64,000 nucleotides of DNA. Origin: CAISIP01 sp031396205. GTDB taxonomy: Bacteria; Pseudomonadota; Gammaproteobacteria; Burkholderiales; Burkholderiaceae_C. The notes under the pieces were generated by a model, which worked only from the letters and a program-made list of their open reading frames with translations, did no database searches and was not told where the DNA came from. The position numbers and the translations under genes are program-made. The DNA lies in contig JANNKH010000097.1 of NCBI GenBank assembly GCA_031396205.1, positions 17,527 to 81,526 of the forward strand, in the 5' to 3' direction. Of this stretch, positions 25,709-34,363 are shown piece by piece (position 1 is the first letter of the stretch; each line of letters starts with the position of its first letter).

Positions 25709-27007
25709 TCACGACCCCGCGTAGCCAAACATCATCGGCACCCACAACACCAGCGCCGGGAAAAAGATCAGCAAGACCAGCGCGAACACCAGCGCGATCA
25801 GGAATGGCGTGATCTCGCGGATGATCTCGATCAGCGGTATGCCGGTGGTTCCGTTGATGACGAACAGCAACACGCCATACGGCGGCGTGTTCAGCCCGAT
25901 CATGCAGTTGACCACCACGACAACGCCGAAATGCACCAGGTCGATGCCGAGCGCCCTGGCAGTCACCACAAACAGCGGAATGATGACCAGGATGATGGTC
26001 GTCGCGTCCAGGATGCATCCCAACAGCAGCAGCAGCACGTTGACGCCAAGCATGAAGGCCATCGGCGTGATGTCCATGCCCAGCATCTGGTCGGCCAGCA
26101 GCTTGGGGATGTTTTCCGACGCAACGATGTAGTTCAGGATCAGCGCGCCGCCGATCACCAGGCCCACCGACGCAGATGACTTGACGCTGTCGAGCATGAT
26201 GTTGCGCAGCGTACGGACCGACAACGACCGGTAGAAGAACGCCGCCAGTACCAAGGCATAAGCGGCCGCCACTGCGGCGGCCTCGGTTGGCGTGGTGGCG
26301 CCACCATAAATGCCGTACAGCAGGATGACGGGCATCAGCAGTGCCGGAAAGGCGCGCGCCGTCAGGCCCGGAATCTGGCGCAGCGGCACTACTTCATCCG
26401 CCGCGAAACCACGCCTGTGCGAGATGTAGGTATTCATCATCATCAGCACGAGACCCATCAGCAGGCCCGGGACGATGCCGCCCAGGAACAGGTAGCCGAT
26501 CGAGGTGTCGGACACCAGCGCATACAGCACCATCGGGATCGACGGCGGGATGATCGGGCCGATGGTCGCCGATGCGGCGGTGATCGCTGCTGCATAGCCC
26601 CGGCTGTAGCGGTTGTCCTTGACCATCATTTCGATGACAACCTTGCCGATGCCGGCTGCGTCCGCGACGGCTGAACCCGACATGCCGGAAAAAATCAGGC
26701 TCGAGACGATGTTGACATGCCCCAAACCCCCCTTGAACCGACCGACGACACCGACGCAAAATCGCAGCAGGCGCTCGCTGATGGCCCCGGCATTCATGAT
26801 GTTGGCGGCTACGATGAACAGCGGCACGGCCAGCAGCACAAAGCTGTCGTACAGGCCGTAGCTGATCTGCTCGGCGGCGATTCCCAGGTCCTGGCCCTTG
26901 AGGGCCAGGTAGACGACGGCGCCGATGATGATGGAGTGCGCGATGGGCGTGCCGATGGCGGCCAGCCCGAACAGCACGACCAGGCACAGGGTGAAAGCAA
27001 GCGTCAT
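25709..27007 (-). CDS. dctM: TRAP transporter large permease subunit
   Basis: 432-aa DctM-type membrane protein, about 12 hydrophobic segments, that couples Na+ flux to substrate uptake. Family landmarks are the N-terminal ALKGQDLGIAAEQ region, SGSAVADAAGIGKVVIEMM, IGPIIPPSIPMVLYA and NTPPYGVLLFV. The ATG overlaps the dctQ stop as ATGA, which fixes the start. Last gene of dctP-dctQ-dctM, a minus-strand operon divergent from a TetR regulator and a shikimate-pathway-like gene set; an organic acid such as quinate or shikimate is a reasonable but unproved substrate. Confidence 0.95.
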   Translation of the reverse strand: MTLAFTLCLVVLFGLAAIGTPIAHSIIIGAVVYLALKGQDLGIAAEQISYGLYDSFVLLAVPLFIVAANIMNAGAISERLLRFCVGVVGRFKGGLGHVNIVSSLIFSGMSGSAVADAAGIGKVVIEMMVKDNRYSRGYAAAITAASATIGPIIPPSIPMVLYALVSDTSIGYLFLGGIVPGLLMGLVLMMMNTYISHRRGFAADEVVPLRQIPGLTARAFPALLMPVILLYGIYGGATTPTEAAAVAAAYALVLAAFFYRSLSVRTLRNIMLDSVKSSASVGLVIGGALILNYIVASENIPKLLADQMLGMDITPMAFMLGVNVLLLLLGCILDATTIILVIIPLFVVTARALGIDLVHFGVVVVVNCMIGLNTPPYGVLLFVINGTTGIPLIEIIREITPFLIALVFALVLLIFFPALVLWVPMMFGYAGS

Positions 27008-27504
27008 ATCGTGGGCGCCGCGTCGAGCTGCGGTTCTTCGAGTTCGTTCCTGAGTATCTGGCGCAGGCGCACCACGTAGATCACGATCGTGCCGACCATG
27101 AACAGCAGAAAGAAGCTGAACACATAGGCCAGCGGAATACGCAGCGTGGCGCTTTTCTTGATGGTCAGGAAACTGACCCAATCCCAGGTGGCCGGCAGCG
27201 ACACCAGCATCGCGATGATGATCGCCAGCGCCGAGATGATGCCAAACACCTTGCGCAATCCCGGACTGACGATGTTGTAGAGCATGTCGAACGCGATGTG
27301 GTCCCGGTGGCGCAGGCAAAAGGCCGATCCCCAGAACACGGTCCACAACCAGGTCGTCAGGCTGAGCTCCAGCGTCCACGGCAACGGGTAATTGACGACG
27401 TAGCGCGCGGTGATCTGCACGACGAAGGCCAAAAACATGGCGGTGAGCAAGCCCACCGCCACGTCATCGGCCCTCGCCTGCCACCAGCCAGACCTGGTTT
27501 GCAT
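27004..27504 (-). CDS. dctQ: TRAP transporter small permease subunit
   Basis: 166-aa DctQ-type protein with four predicted membrane helices (for example VAVGLLTAMFLAFVVQITAR and the FGIISALAIIIAMLVSLPA region). LPWTLELSLTTWLWTVFWG is the typical second-helix motif. It begins 27 nt after dctP and overlaps dctM by 4 nt. Confidence 0.93.
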   Translation of the reverse strand: MQTRSGWWQARADDVAVGLLTAMFLAFVVQITARYVVNYPLPWTLELSLTTWLWTVFWGSAFCLRHRDHIAFDMLYNIVSPGLRKVFGIISALAIIIAMLVSLPATWDWVSFLTIKKSATLRIPLAYVFSFFLLFMVGTIVIYVVRLRQILRNELEEPQLDAAPTI

Positions 27505-27531
27505 GGCTCGGTCTCTTGTGCAACTGCTGAC

Positions 27532-28524
27532 TTACAGCGCGTTGATCTTCTCGACCAGGCCCTTGGGCCATGCCTTGGACAGGTCGGAGTCCAGATACAT
27601 CTTCTGCGCACGTTTGCGGAACGCATCGACATTCGGGGTATAGACCTGCAGACCCTTGTCCTTGAAGAACTGCACCAGTTCGTCTTCCAGCTTGAGCTGC
27701 TTTTGGCGACCCGACTCGGCGGCGTCATCCGATGCCTTTTGCAGCTTGGCCTGGTTCGCCGGCGAGAGCTTGTCGAACACCTTCTTGCTGATGGTCACGT
27801 AGTTCAGGTCGACCAGGTGGCTGGTCAGTACGATCTGCTTGGTCACCTCATAGAACTTGGCGTCCCGGTTGGTCGGCAGCGGATTGTCCTGCCCGTCGAT
27901 GGCACCGGTCTGCAGGCCGGTATAGACCTCGGTGAACGCCATCGGCGTCGGGTTGGCGCCCAACGCCCGGCCCATGAACATCCAGGTCTCCGAACCCGGC
28001 ATGCGCAGCTTGATACCGGCCAGGTCTTCGGGTGTATTGATCTTCTTGTCGCTGCGCAGGTTGAGCTGGCGCCGGCCCAGATACATCACGGACAGCAGCT
28101 TGACGCTGAGCTTGTCTTCGACCATCTTCTTGAACGGCTGGAACAGATCGGATGCGAACACCTTCTTCTGGTGCTCAGCATCCCGATGCAGATAGGCCGA
28201 CGCAAAGATGGAGAACTCGGGGAAGAATTCGGCCAGTTCCTGCGCCGAAGCAATCGACATTTCCAGGTTGCCACGCGAGATCGCCTCGAGCTCTGTACCC
28301 TGCTTGAACAACGCGGCGTTGTAATGCGGCTCATAGGTTGCGAAATCAGCCACTGCCGGAGCGAACACGGTTGCCAGCGCAACCGTGCGCTGATCGGTGG
28401 CCGAAGCAGGCGTGGACATGCGCAACTTGACCTTGTCCTGGGCGAACGCGTTGCCCGCCAATGCGGACAGGGAGGCTGCTGCTGCGGCAGTCATGACGCT
28501 GCGGCGGCTGAGGGAGGATTGCAA
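27532..28524 (-). CDS. dctP: TRAP transporter substrate-binding protein
   Basis: 330-aa periplasmic receptor. The start is read as TTG with GGAG 9 nt upstream, giving a twin-Arg-like signal peptide LSRRSVMTAAAAASLSALAG ending FAQ; upstream ATGs in frame would place the signal too far inside. Mature landmarks are KINTPEDLAGIKLRMPG and FTEVYTGLQTGAIDGQDNPL, with the conserved Arg of LRMPG that binds the ligand carboxylate. First gene of the TRAP operon; the leader contains two adjacent palindromes. Confidence 0.9.
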   Translation of the reverse strand: MQSSLSRRSVMTAAAAASLSALAGNAFAQDKVKLRMSTPASATDQRTVALATVFAPAVADFATYEPHYNAALFKQGTELEAISRGNLEMSIASAQELAEFFPEFSIFASAYLHRDAEHQKKVFASDLFQPFKKMVEDKLSVKLLSVMYLGRRQLNLRSDKKINTPEDLAGIKLRMPGSETWMFMGRALGANPTPMAFTEVYTGLQTGAIDGQDNPLPTNRDAKFYEVTKQIVLTSHLVDLNYVTISKKVFDKLSPANQAKLQKASDDAAESGRQKQLKLEDELVQFFKDKGLQVYTPNVDAFRKRAQKMYLDSDLSKAWPKGLVEKINAL

Positions 28525-28650
28525 GGTAAATGTCTCCTGGATTTGGACGTTGCGGGCCCGGACAGGCTTGCCGGGATCCAACATGTTAGCACGCAATCAT
28601 GATTCCAACTGCTTTGTACTGAACGGTTCATTATCGATGTCGGCTATGTA

Positions 28651-28695
28651 GAATGTCAACATTCTCAGCGCAATTTAACTGTTAAATTGCGCTGA
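28651..28695. promoter_or_regulatory. Two adjacent palindromes between dctP and tetR
   Basis: GAATGT-CA-ACATTC (28651-28664) is directly followed by a 31-bp element at 28665-28695 whose 15-bp arms TCAGCGCAATTTAAC and GTTAAATTGCGCTGA are perfect complements around one central T. The larger one ends 6 nt before the tetR ATG. As the site lies in a divergent promoter region and carries no T-tract for either strand, it is best read as the operator of the adjacent TetR protein, with the smaller dyad as a second site. Confidence 0.7.
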
Positions 28696-28701
28696 AGCAT
28701 T

Positions 28702-29415
28702 ATGAACCAGTCAGTACAAAATATGCCTGCATTGAACCGCAAAGGAGGCCGGGCCCGGGTTACCTCAGTGCCGGCCCCGGCGCCTGCGGCAGAACCCCGG
28801 ACCAACGACCCGGAACGTACCCGGGCCGAGATTCTGCGCGCTGCCATTCTTGAGTTCGGTGAGAAAGGCCTGGCCGGCGCACGTATCGATGCGATCGCCG
28901 CAGCGACCAAGACCAGCAAGCGCATGATCTACTACTACTTCGGCAGCAAGGACGGCCTGTACCTTGCCGTGCTGGAGCACAGCTACGCCCTGGTGCGCGA
29001 TAGCGAACTGCAATTGCATCTCGACGACATGGACCCGCAGACCGCGCTGCGCTGCCTGACCACGGTGATGTTCGACCACCACCTGGGCAACGAGCACTAC
29101 ATCCGGATCGTGATGTCCGAGAACATCAACCGGGGCCGCTACCTGGCACAAAGCAGCAAGATACAGGAACTCAACCGGCCGGCCATCACACTGTTGCGCG
29201 GCATATACGAGCGGGGTGTCGCGGCAGGCGTTTTCCGCGCCGGACTGGACGCCACCGACGTCCACGCCTCGATCTCGGCGCTGTGCTTCTTCAACGTCTC
29301 CAACCGCCATACCTTTGGGCTGATCTTCCAGCAAGACAACCAGTCTCCTGCCTACCAGGCGAACCGGCGCGAAAACATCGTGCAGATGATCCTGCGCTAC
29401 GTACGCAAGCCATGA
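28702..29415 (+). CDS. TetR-family transcriptional regulator
   Basis: 237 aa. After about 30 flexible Ala/Pro-rich residues comes a TetR HTH (ERTRAEILRAAILEFGEKGL and KTSKRMIYYYFGSKDGLY). The C-terminal ligand domain shows NRPAITLLRGIYERGVAAGVF. No good ribosome binding site precedes the ATG, because the 31-bp palindrome occupies that space; GTG/ATG alternatives downstream are not better. It is divergent from the TRAP operon and overlaps the next gene as ATGA, so it likely represses both sides and is relieved by the transported compound. Confidence 0.9.
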   Translation: MNQSVQNMPALNRKGGRARVTSVPAPAPAAEPRTNDPERTRAEILRAAILEFGEKGLAGARIDAIAAATKTSKRMIYYYFGSKDGLYLAVLEHSYALVRDSELQLHLDDMDPQTALRCLTTVMFDHHLGNEHYIRIVMSENINRGRYLAQSSKIQELNRPAITLLRGIYERGVAAGVFRAGLDATDVHASISALCFFNVSNRHTFGLIFQQDNQSPAYQANRRENIVQMILRYVRKP

Positions 29416-30464
29416 AACCGGTGCGCATCGCCGTCGCCGGCGCCGGCACGATTGGCCAGGCGCACATGAACGTCGCTCAGCGCAGTGCCGACTGCGTGCT
29501 CAGCGCGCTCGTTGATCCAGCCCCGGGCGCAGCGGCGATCGCAGCCAGGGCTGGCGTTCCGCTGTTCGCGAGCCTTCAGCAGTTGCTGGCCGCTGACAGA
29601 CCCGATGGGGTGATCCTGGCCACGCCGAACCTGCTGCATCTGGAACACGCCCTGGTCTGCATCGAGGCCGGCGTGGCGATCCTGCTCGAAAAGCCGATTG
29701 CTGCCACTGTGGCCGAGGCAAAGCAGCTGGTGCGGGCCGCCGACAAGGCGCGGTCCCGGTTACTGATCGGACACCACCGGGCGCACAGCCCGATCATGGC
29801 CAAGGCGCGTGAGGTCGTCGCCAGCGGCGTACTCGGCCAGCTGGTCGCGGTCATCGGCAGCGCCACCTTCTACAAGCCCGACGACTACTTTGCCGACGCA
29901 CCCTGGCGCCGCGAAGCCGGTGGTGGGCCGATCCTGCTCAACATGATCCACGAGGTGCACAACCTGCGCATGCTATGCGGCGAGATCGTCGCGGTGCAGG
30001 CCTTCACCTCGCATGCCATCCGCAAATTCCCGGTCGAGGACACGGTGTCGATCAACCTGCGCTTTGCCAATGGGGCACTGGGCAGCTTCCTGCTGTCCGA
30101 CACCACGGCGAGTGCGCGCAGCTGGGAACAGACCGCGCAGGAAAACAAGGCCTACGCCAGTTATGGTGATGAAGACTGCTATGTCATCAGTGGCACGAAC
30201 GGCAGCCTGTCGGTGCCGACCATGCGCATCAAGTCCTACCCGCGGCCCCAAGACCGGTCGTGGTGCAAGCCGTTCGACGCCGGCGTCATCGGCGTGGTCC
30301 GCGATGACCCGATCACGCGCCAACTGGCGCATTTTTGTGCTGTGGTCCGCGGTGAGGCGCAGCCCCTGGTCAGTGCCCGCGACGGGCTGGCCAACCTGCG
30401 CGTCACCGAAGCCATCGCCGCTGCAGCGGCCAGCGGCGCGACCGTCGATTTTCCCCTGCTTTGA
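29412..30464 (+). CDS. Gfo/Idh/MocA family oxidoreductase
   Basis: 350-aa NAD(P)-dependent dehydrogenase. The Rossmann loop is VAGAGTIGQAHM (residues 7-18) and the signature EKPIA is near residue 95, with the catalytic-type MIHEVHNLRMLCG block near 178-190. The ATG overlaps the tetR stop. In this setting, upstream of aroQ and an aroE-like gene, it may oxidise a polyhydroxylated ring acid (quinate- or shikimate-like), but the substrate cannot be read from sequence. Confidence 0.88.
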   Translation: MKPVRIAVAGAGTIGQAHMNVAQRSADCVLSALVDPAPGAAAIAARAGVPLFASLQQLLAADRPDGVILATPNLLHLEHALVCIEAGVAILLEKPIAATVAEAKQLVRAADKARSRLLIGHHRAHSPIMAKAREVVASGVLGQLVAVIGSATFYKPDDYFADAPWRREAGGGPILLNMIHEVHNLRMLCGEIVAVQAFTSHAIRKFPVEDTVSINLRFANGALGSFLLSDTTASARSWEQTAQENKAYASYGDEDCYVISGTNGSLSVPTMRIKSYPRPQDRSWCKPFDAGVIGVVRDDPITRQLAHFCAVVRGEAQPLVSARDGLANLRVTEAIAAAAASGATVDFPLL

Positions 30465-30484
30465 AACCCATCCGAAGGACCACC

Positions 30485-30925
30485 ATGAACATCCTCGTGC
30501 TGCACGGCATCAACCTCAACATGTTTGGCAAGCGCGACCCGGCGCAGTATGGCACCGTCACTCTGGCCGAGATCGACCAGCGCCTGCTGGCGCTGGGTCG
30601 AGAACTCGGCGCCGCAGTGGAGAGCTTTCAGACCAACCATGAAGGCGCGATGTGCGAGCGCATCCACCAGGCCTTTGCCGACCAGGTCGACGCGGTGCTG
30701 ATCAACGCCGGCGCCTGGACCCACTACAGCTACGGGATCCGCGATGCACTGGCCATCCTGACCTGCCCGGTCGTGGAACTGCACATGTCCAACGTCCATG
30801 CGCGCGAGCCGTTTCGCCATGTGTCGGTGTTCTGCGAGATCGTCAAGGGGCAGATCTGCGGCTTCGGCGCCGACAGCTACCTGCTGGCACTGCGAGCCGC
30901 GGTATCGGCGGCCCAACCGGCCTGA
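30485..30925 (+). CDS. aroQ: Type II 3-dehydroquinate dehydratase
   Basis: 146-aa type II dehydroquinase that interconverts 3-dehydroquinate and 3-dehydroshikimate. The N-terminal HGINLNMFGKRDPAQYG holds the catalytic loop with its Arg and Tyr, and the catalytic His is in ELHMSNVHAREPFR; INAGAWTHYSYGIRDAL is intact. AAGGA precedes the ATG by about 7 nt. It lies inside a TetR/TRAP-linked cluster rather than with biosynthetic genes, which favours a catabolic role in quinate/shikimate use. Confidence 0.93.
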   Translation: MNILVLHGINLNMFGKRDPAQYGTVTLAEIDQRLLALGRELGAAVESFQTNHEGAMCERIHQAFADQVDAVLINAGAWTHYSYGIRDALAILTCPVVELHMSNVHAREPFRHVSVFCEIVKGQICGFGADSYLLALRAAVSAAQPA

Positions 30926-30936
30926 GAACCAGCGAC

Positions 30937-31770
30937 ATGATCCGAGGCAGCACTGCGCTGATTGCCCACATCGGCTTTCCGACCCACACCTTCAAGTCGC
31001 CGATGATCTACAACCCCTACTTCGAGCAGGCGGGCATCGACGCGGTCGTGGTGCCGATGGCCTGCCGCCCGGAACACTATGGCGCCTTCCTGCGCGCCGT
31101 GTTCACACTCGACAACACCCGCGGCGCGTTGATCACGATGCCGCACAAGGTCACGACTGTGGCATTGCTCGATCAGGCCTCGGCCAGCGTACGGGTCGCT
31201 GGCGCCTGCAACGCAGTGAAGCGCGACGCCCAGGGCAAGCTGGTGGGCGACATGTTCGATGGCGAAGGCTTCGTGCGCGGCATGTGGCGCAAGGGCTGCC
31301 CACCGGATGGCGCGCGGGCAATGGTCGTCGGATGTGGCGGCGTCGGCTCTGCGATCGCCGCGTCTCTGGCCGGCGCTGGTGTGGCCGCGATCAGTCTGTT
31401 CGATACCCAGCCGGCAGCGGCCGACGCACTAGCCGGCCGGCTCACGGCCCATTACCCCCGACTGATGGTGCAGACCGGTTCGAACGACCCGGCGGACCAC
31501 GGCGTAGTGGTGAATGCAACGCCGCTGGGCATGAACATCGGTGACCCGATGCCGGTGGACGTCGCGCGCATTGGCAAGGACGCCTTCGTCGGGGAGGTGG
31601 TACTCAAGGCCGAGTTGACTGCCTTCCTGCTTGCGGTGCAGTCGCGCGGTTGCCGCTTTCAGGTCGGCTCGGACATGCTGTTCGAGCAAATTCCGGCTTA
31701 CCTCGCGTTTTTCGGGTTTCCGACCACAACGCCCGAAAATCTGCGCTCCATTGCGAAGCTGGGTTCGTAA
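30937..31770 (+). CDS. Shikimate/quinate dehydrogenase family protein (divergent)
   Basis: 277-aa AroE-fold protein. The N-terminal substrate motif reads GFPTHTFKSPMIYN instead of the usual G-x-P-x-x-H-S-x-S-P, so the first substrate-binding Ser is Thr. The catalytic Lys is kept (TMPHKVT), as are the Rossmann motif VVGCGGVGSAIA and the late FLLAVQSRGCRFQVGSDML block. It follows aroQ by 11 nt. A second, more canonical AroE is encoded nearby at 32455-33294, so this one is likely specialised for a different ring acid. Confidence 0.85.
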   Translation: MIRGSTALIAHIGFPTHTFKSPMIYNPYFEQAGIDAVVVPMACRPEHYGAFLRAVFTLDNTRGALITMPHKVTTVALLDQASASVRVAGACNAVKRDAQGKLVGDMFDGEGFVRGMWRKGCPPDGARAMVVGCGGVGSAIAASLAGAGVAAISLFDTQPAAADALAGRLTAHYPRLMVQTGSNDPADHGVVVNATPLGMNIGDPMPVDVARIGKDAFVGEVVLKAELTAFLLAVQSRGCRFQVGSDMLFEQIPAYLAFFGFPTTTPENLRSIAKLGS

Positions 31771-31774
31771 AACG

Positions 31775-32416
31775 TCAGGATGTCGCCGCGCGACGCATTG
31801 GCACCGCAAACCCCCGCGCCACCGCCGGGCGCGCCATCATCGTCTGGTACCAGCGCTGCACATGCGGAAAATCGGCCAGGTCGACCTTGTGGCGTGGATG
31901 GCGCCAGGCCCAGCCCAGGATCGCGAAATCAGCAATCGACAGTTCGTCGGCAAAAAATGCGTGCTCCGCCAGGCGCCGGTCCATCACCCCATACAGACGC
32001 CGGGTCTCGGTCATGAAGCGCTCCAGGCCATAGCGGCGGTCCGCCTCGTTCTCCAGCGCAATGAAATGGTGCACCTGCCCCGGCATGGGCCCGAAACCGC
32101 CCATCTGGAACATCAGCCATTCGAGCGTGGCAATACGCGGGAGCGGATCCTTGGGCATGAACTTGCCAGATTTCTCGGCCAGGTAGATCAGGATCGCACC
32201 GGACTCGAATACGCTGACCGGCGCTCCCGTAGGGCCCTGTGGATCCACAATCGCGGGTATCTTGTTGTTCGGGCTTATCTTCAGGAACTCCGGCTCGTTC
32301 TGCTCGCCCTCTCCAATGTCGACCACATGCACCACATAGGGCAAGGCCATCTCCTCGAGCGCGACACTGATCTTGCGGCCGTTGGGGGTGTCGAAGGCGT
32401 AAAAGGCAATGGTCAT
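31775..32416 (-). CDS. Glutathione S-transferase, YghU/YfcG-like
   Basis: 213 aa. The thioredoxin-fold start FYAFDTPNGRKISVALEEM with Thr-Pro-Asn in the active-site turn, NNKIPAIVDPQGPTGAPVSV and FESGAILIYLAEKSG are typical of the nu-class (YghU/YfcG) GSTs that bind two glutathiones and have disulfide reductase activity. The chosen ATG has AAGGA upstream. Its stop is 4 nt from the stop of the convergent gene. Its role in this cluster is unknown. Confidence 0.88.
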   Translation of the reverse strand: MTIAFYAFDTPNGRKISVALEEMALPYVVHVVDIGEGEQNEPEFLKISPNNKIPAIVDPQGPTGAPVSVFESGAILIYLAEKSGKFMPKDPLPRIATLEWLMFQMGGFGPMPGQVHHFIALENEADRRYGLERFMTETRRLYGVMDRRLAEHAFFADELSIADFAILGWAWRHPRHKVDLADFPHVQRWYQTMMARPAVARGFAVPMRRAATS

Positions 32417-32454
32417 GATGGGTCCTTGGAGAGGATGTTTCACGCGTCACGCAC

Positions 32455-33294
32455 TTACAGGCTGCGTTTGACCAGCGCCCGCAGCTGCTCAGTCACCGCC
32501 GGCAACGGTCCGAACCAGGCCGCGAAGGCCGGGCGCGCCTGGTGTAGCAACATGCCAAGCCCCCCCACGGTCGGATTCCCACGCGCGCGCGCTGCGGCCA
32601 GCAGCGGCGTTAGCAGCGGCACATAAACCAGGTCGGACACCAGTGCGTTCTTGGGCAGCGCATCGAGTGACAAGTCCAGTGCCGACTGCCCGCTCATACC
32701 CTGGCTGGTGGTATTGACCAGCAGCGCTGCCCCCTCCAACGCGGCGTGGCGCTGCTCCCAGGGCACAGCCCGCACCGGCGCGCCGAACTCCGCCGCCAGT
32801 AGCTCCGCCTTGTGCATCGACCGGTTGCACAGCCGGATCTCGCGCGCGCCCTGCTCCGCCAGTGCAACCAGCACCGCGCGCGCCGCGCCACCCGCGCCCA
32901 TGACCGCCACCGGCCCGGTATCGGCCCGCCAGCCAGGCACCTCGTGCAGCAGACTCTGGATGTAGCCAAAGCCATCGTTGTTGAAGCCTGCCAGCGATCC
33001 GTCCGGCTGGACCACCACGGTGTTGATGGCGCCGATTCGGCGCGCGACGGGATCGACGCTGTCGACCATTGCCATGGCCGCAACCTTGTGCGGTATCGTC
33101 AGGTTGCATCCGGCAAATCCGAGCACCGGCAAGGCGCGCAGCGCCTGCTCGAGCTTGCCGGGTTCCACCGGCAGCAGCACATAGGCGCCGTGCAGGCCGT
33201 GTTCGGCAATCCAGTGGTTGTGGATGTTCGGGGAACGCGAATGGGCAACGGGCCAGCCCATCAGGCCGGCCAATCCAAAGCTGCGGTGGTCCAT
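32455..33294 (-). CDS. aroE: Shikimate dehydrogenase
   Basis: 279-aa NADP(H)-dependent dehydrogenase with full motifs: GWPVAHSRSPNIHNHW (both substrate Ser), CNLTIPHKVAAM with the catalytic Lys, GFNNDGFGYIQSL with the catalytic Asp and the Rossmann VMGAGGAARAVL. The ATG is preceded by GGAG only 3 nt away; a TTG three codons earlier is an alternative start. It is separate from the aroQ operon and in the opposite direction. It may be the biosynthetic enzyme or a quinate/shikimate dehydrogenase of the catabolic set. Confidence 0.9.
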   Translation of the reverse strand: MDHRSFGLAGLMGWPVAHSRSPNIHNHWIAEHGLHGAYVLLPVEPGKLEQALRALPVLGFAGCNLTIPHKVAAMAMVDSVDPVARRIGAINTVVVQPDGSLAGFNNDGFGYIQSLLHEVPGWRADTGPVAVMGAGGAARAVLVALAEQGAREIRLCNRSMHKAELLAAEFGAPVRAVPWEQRHAALEGAALLVNTTSQGMSGQSALDLSLDALPKNALVSDLVYVPLLTPLLAAARARGNPTVGGLGMLLHQARPAFAAWFGPLPAVTEQLRALVKRSL

Positions 33295-33405
33295 GTGCTC
33301 CAAACTTGGTAGTACGACGCTAAGCCGGCATTGTCGGCGTTTGTCGAACCGCTGATCGGCGCGCATCCGTCGCGGGCGTTGGATGCACGACAATCCGGCG
33401 CATCC

Positions 33406-34299
33406 ATGTCCCGCTACACCGTGCAATTGGTCGCCTTGTCCGCCTTGTGGGGTTCCTCGTTCATGCTGACCCGGTTCGCCGCCCCGATCCTGGGACCGAA
33501 CCTGCTGGCGGCCATGCGCATGGGCATGGCCACCATCGCACTGGCCTGCCTGATGCGATGGATGCGCCTGCGCTGGCCGCTGCAGCACTGGCGCGAGCTG
33601 GGCCTGCTGGCACTGTTGGGCGTGGCCGCGCCGCATGCAATGTTCGCCTGGTCCGCCCTGTATATGCCAGCCGGATACGCCGCGCTGCTGTATGTCACCT
33701 CGGTGTTGTTCGGTGCCCTCGCCTCGGCCTGGATGAAGGAAGAGGCGCTGTCCGGCCCCAAGCTTGCCGGCTGCGTGCTGGGCATCGTCGGCGCGGCGTT
33801 CGTGGTTCAACTGGGGCCTTTGGAGCCGACACCGCGGCTGGTCATGGCGGTACTGATTGCGGTTGTCGGTTCGGCAGTCTCCGGCATGTCGACACCCATG
33901 CTCAAACGTGCCGTGATGCGCATGGACCCGCTGGCCATCACCGCCAGTATGCATGCCATCGCGTTCCTGATGCTGCTGCCTGGCGCGGGCGTTGATTGGC
34001 CGCGCGCCCGATTCAGCGCCGGCGCGTTGGGCGCCGTGTTCGTGATGGGCACGTTCACGTCGGGCCTGGCCTGGTGGATGTATGCCCGCATCATGCGCCA
34101 CGTGCCGCCGCTGGCGGCGCTGAGCTCGACCTTCATGATCACCGCGTTCGGCGTCCTGTGGGCGGTACTGTTTCTCGGCGAGTCGCTCGACAGCGGCATG
34201 ATCCTGGGTGGCGGGCTGCTGGTCTTGTCCTGCATGCTGGTGATGGGATTCGATCCTCGATCGCGGATCAGCGCGATTTTGTCCCGTACGCGCTGGTGA
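33406..34299 (+). CDS. EamA-family DMT transporter (first of two tandem copies)
   Basis: 297-aa membrane protein with about ten hydrophobic helices in two EamA repeats. The start LSALWGSSFMLTRFAAPILG and the mid-protein SGMSTPMLKRAVMRMDPLAI are landmarks. It is divergent from aroE by 111 bp and 64 nt upstream of a close paralogue. DMT proteins of this type export amino acids, metabolites or drugs; the substrate is unknown. Confidence 0.9.
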   Translation: MSRYTVQLVALSALWGSSFMLTRFAAPILGPNLLAAMRMGMATIALACLMRWMRLRWPLQHWRELGLLALLGVAAPHAMFAWSALYMPAGYAALLYVTSVLFGALASAWMKEEALSGPKLAGCVLGIVGAAFVVQLGPLEPTPRLVMAVLIAVVGSAVSGMSTPMLKRAVMRMDPLAITASMHAIAFLMLLPGAGVDWPRARFSAGALGAVFVMGTFTSGLAWWMYARIMRHVPPLAALSSTFMITAFGVLWAVLFLGESLDSGMILGGGLLVLSCMLVMGFDPRSRISAILSRTRW

Positions 34300-34363
34300 C
34301 CGGGCACATCCGGCGGGGAGCCTGGATGCCTTCGAATCCGCGATACCGGACAATCAGCGATTC

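Noticed and set aside
27298..28602. 434-codon open frame on the plus strand
   Set aside because: Antisense to dctP and dctQ; no domain.
33295..34353. N-terminal extension of aroE to 632 codons
   Set aside because: The added part is antisense to the first EamA gene; aroE has a normal start at 33294.
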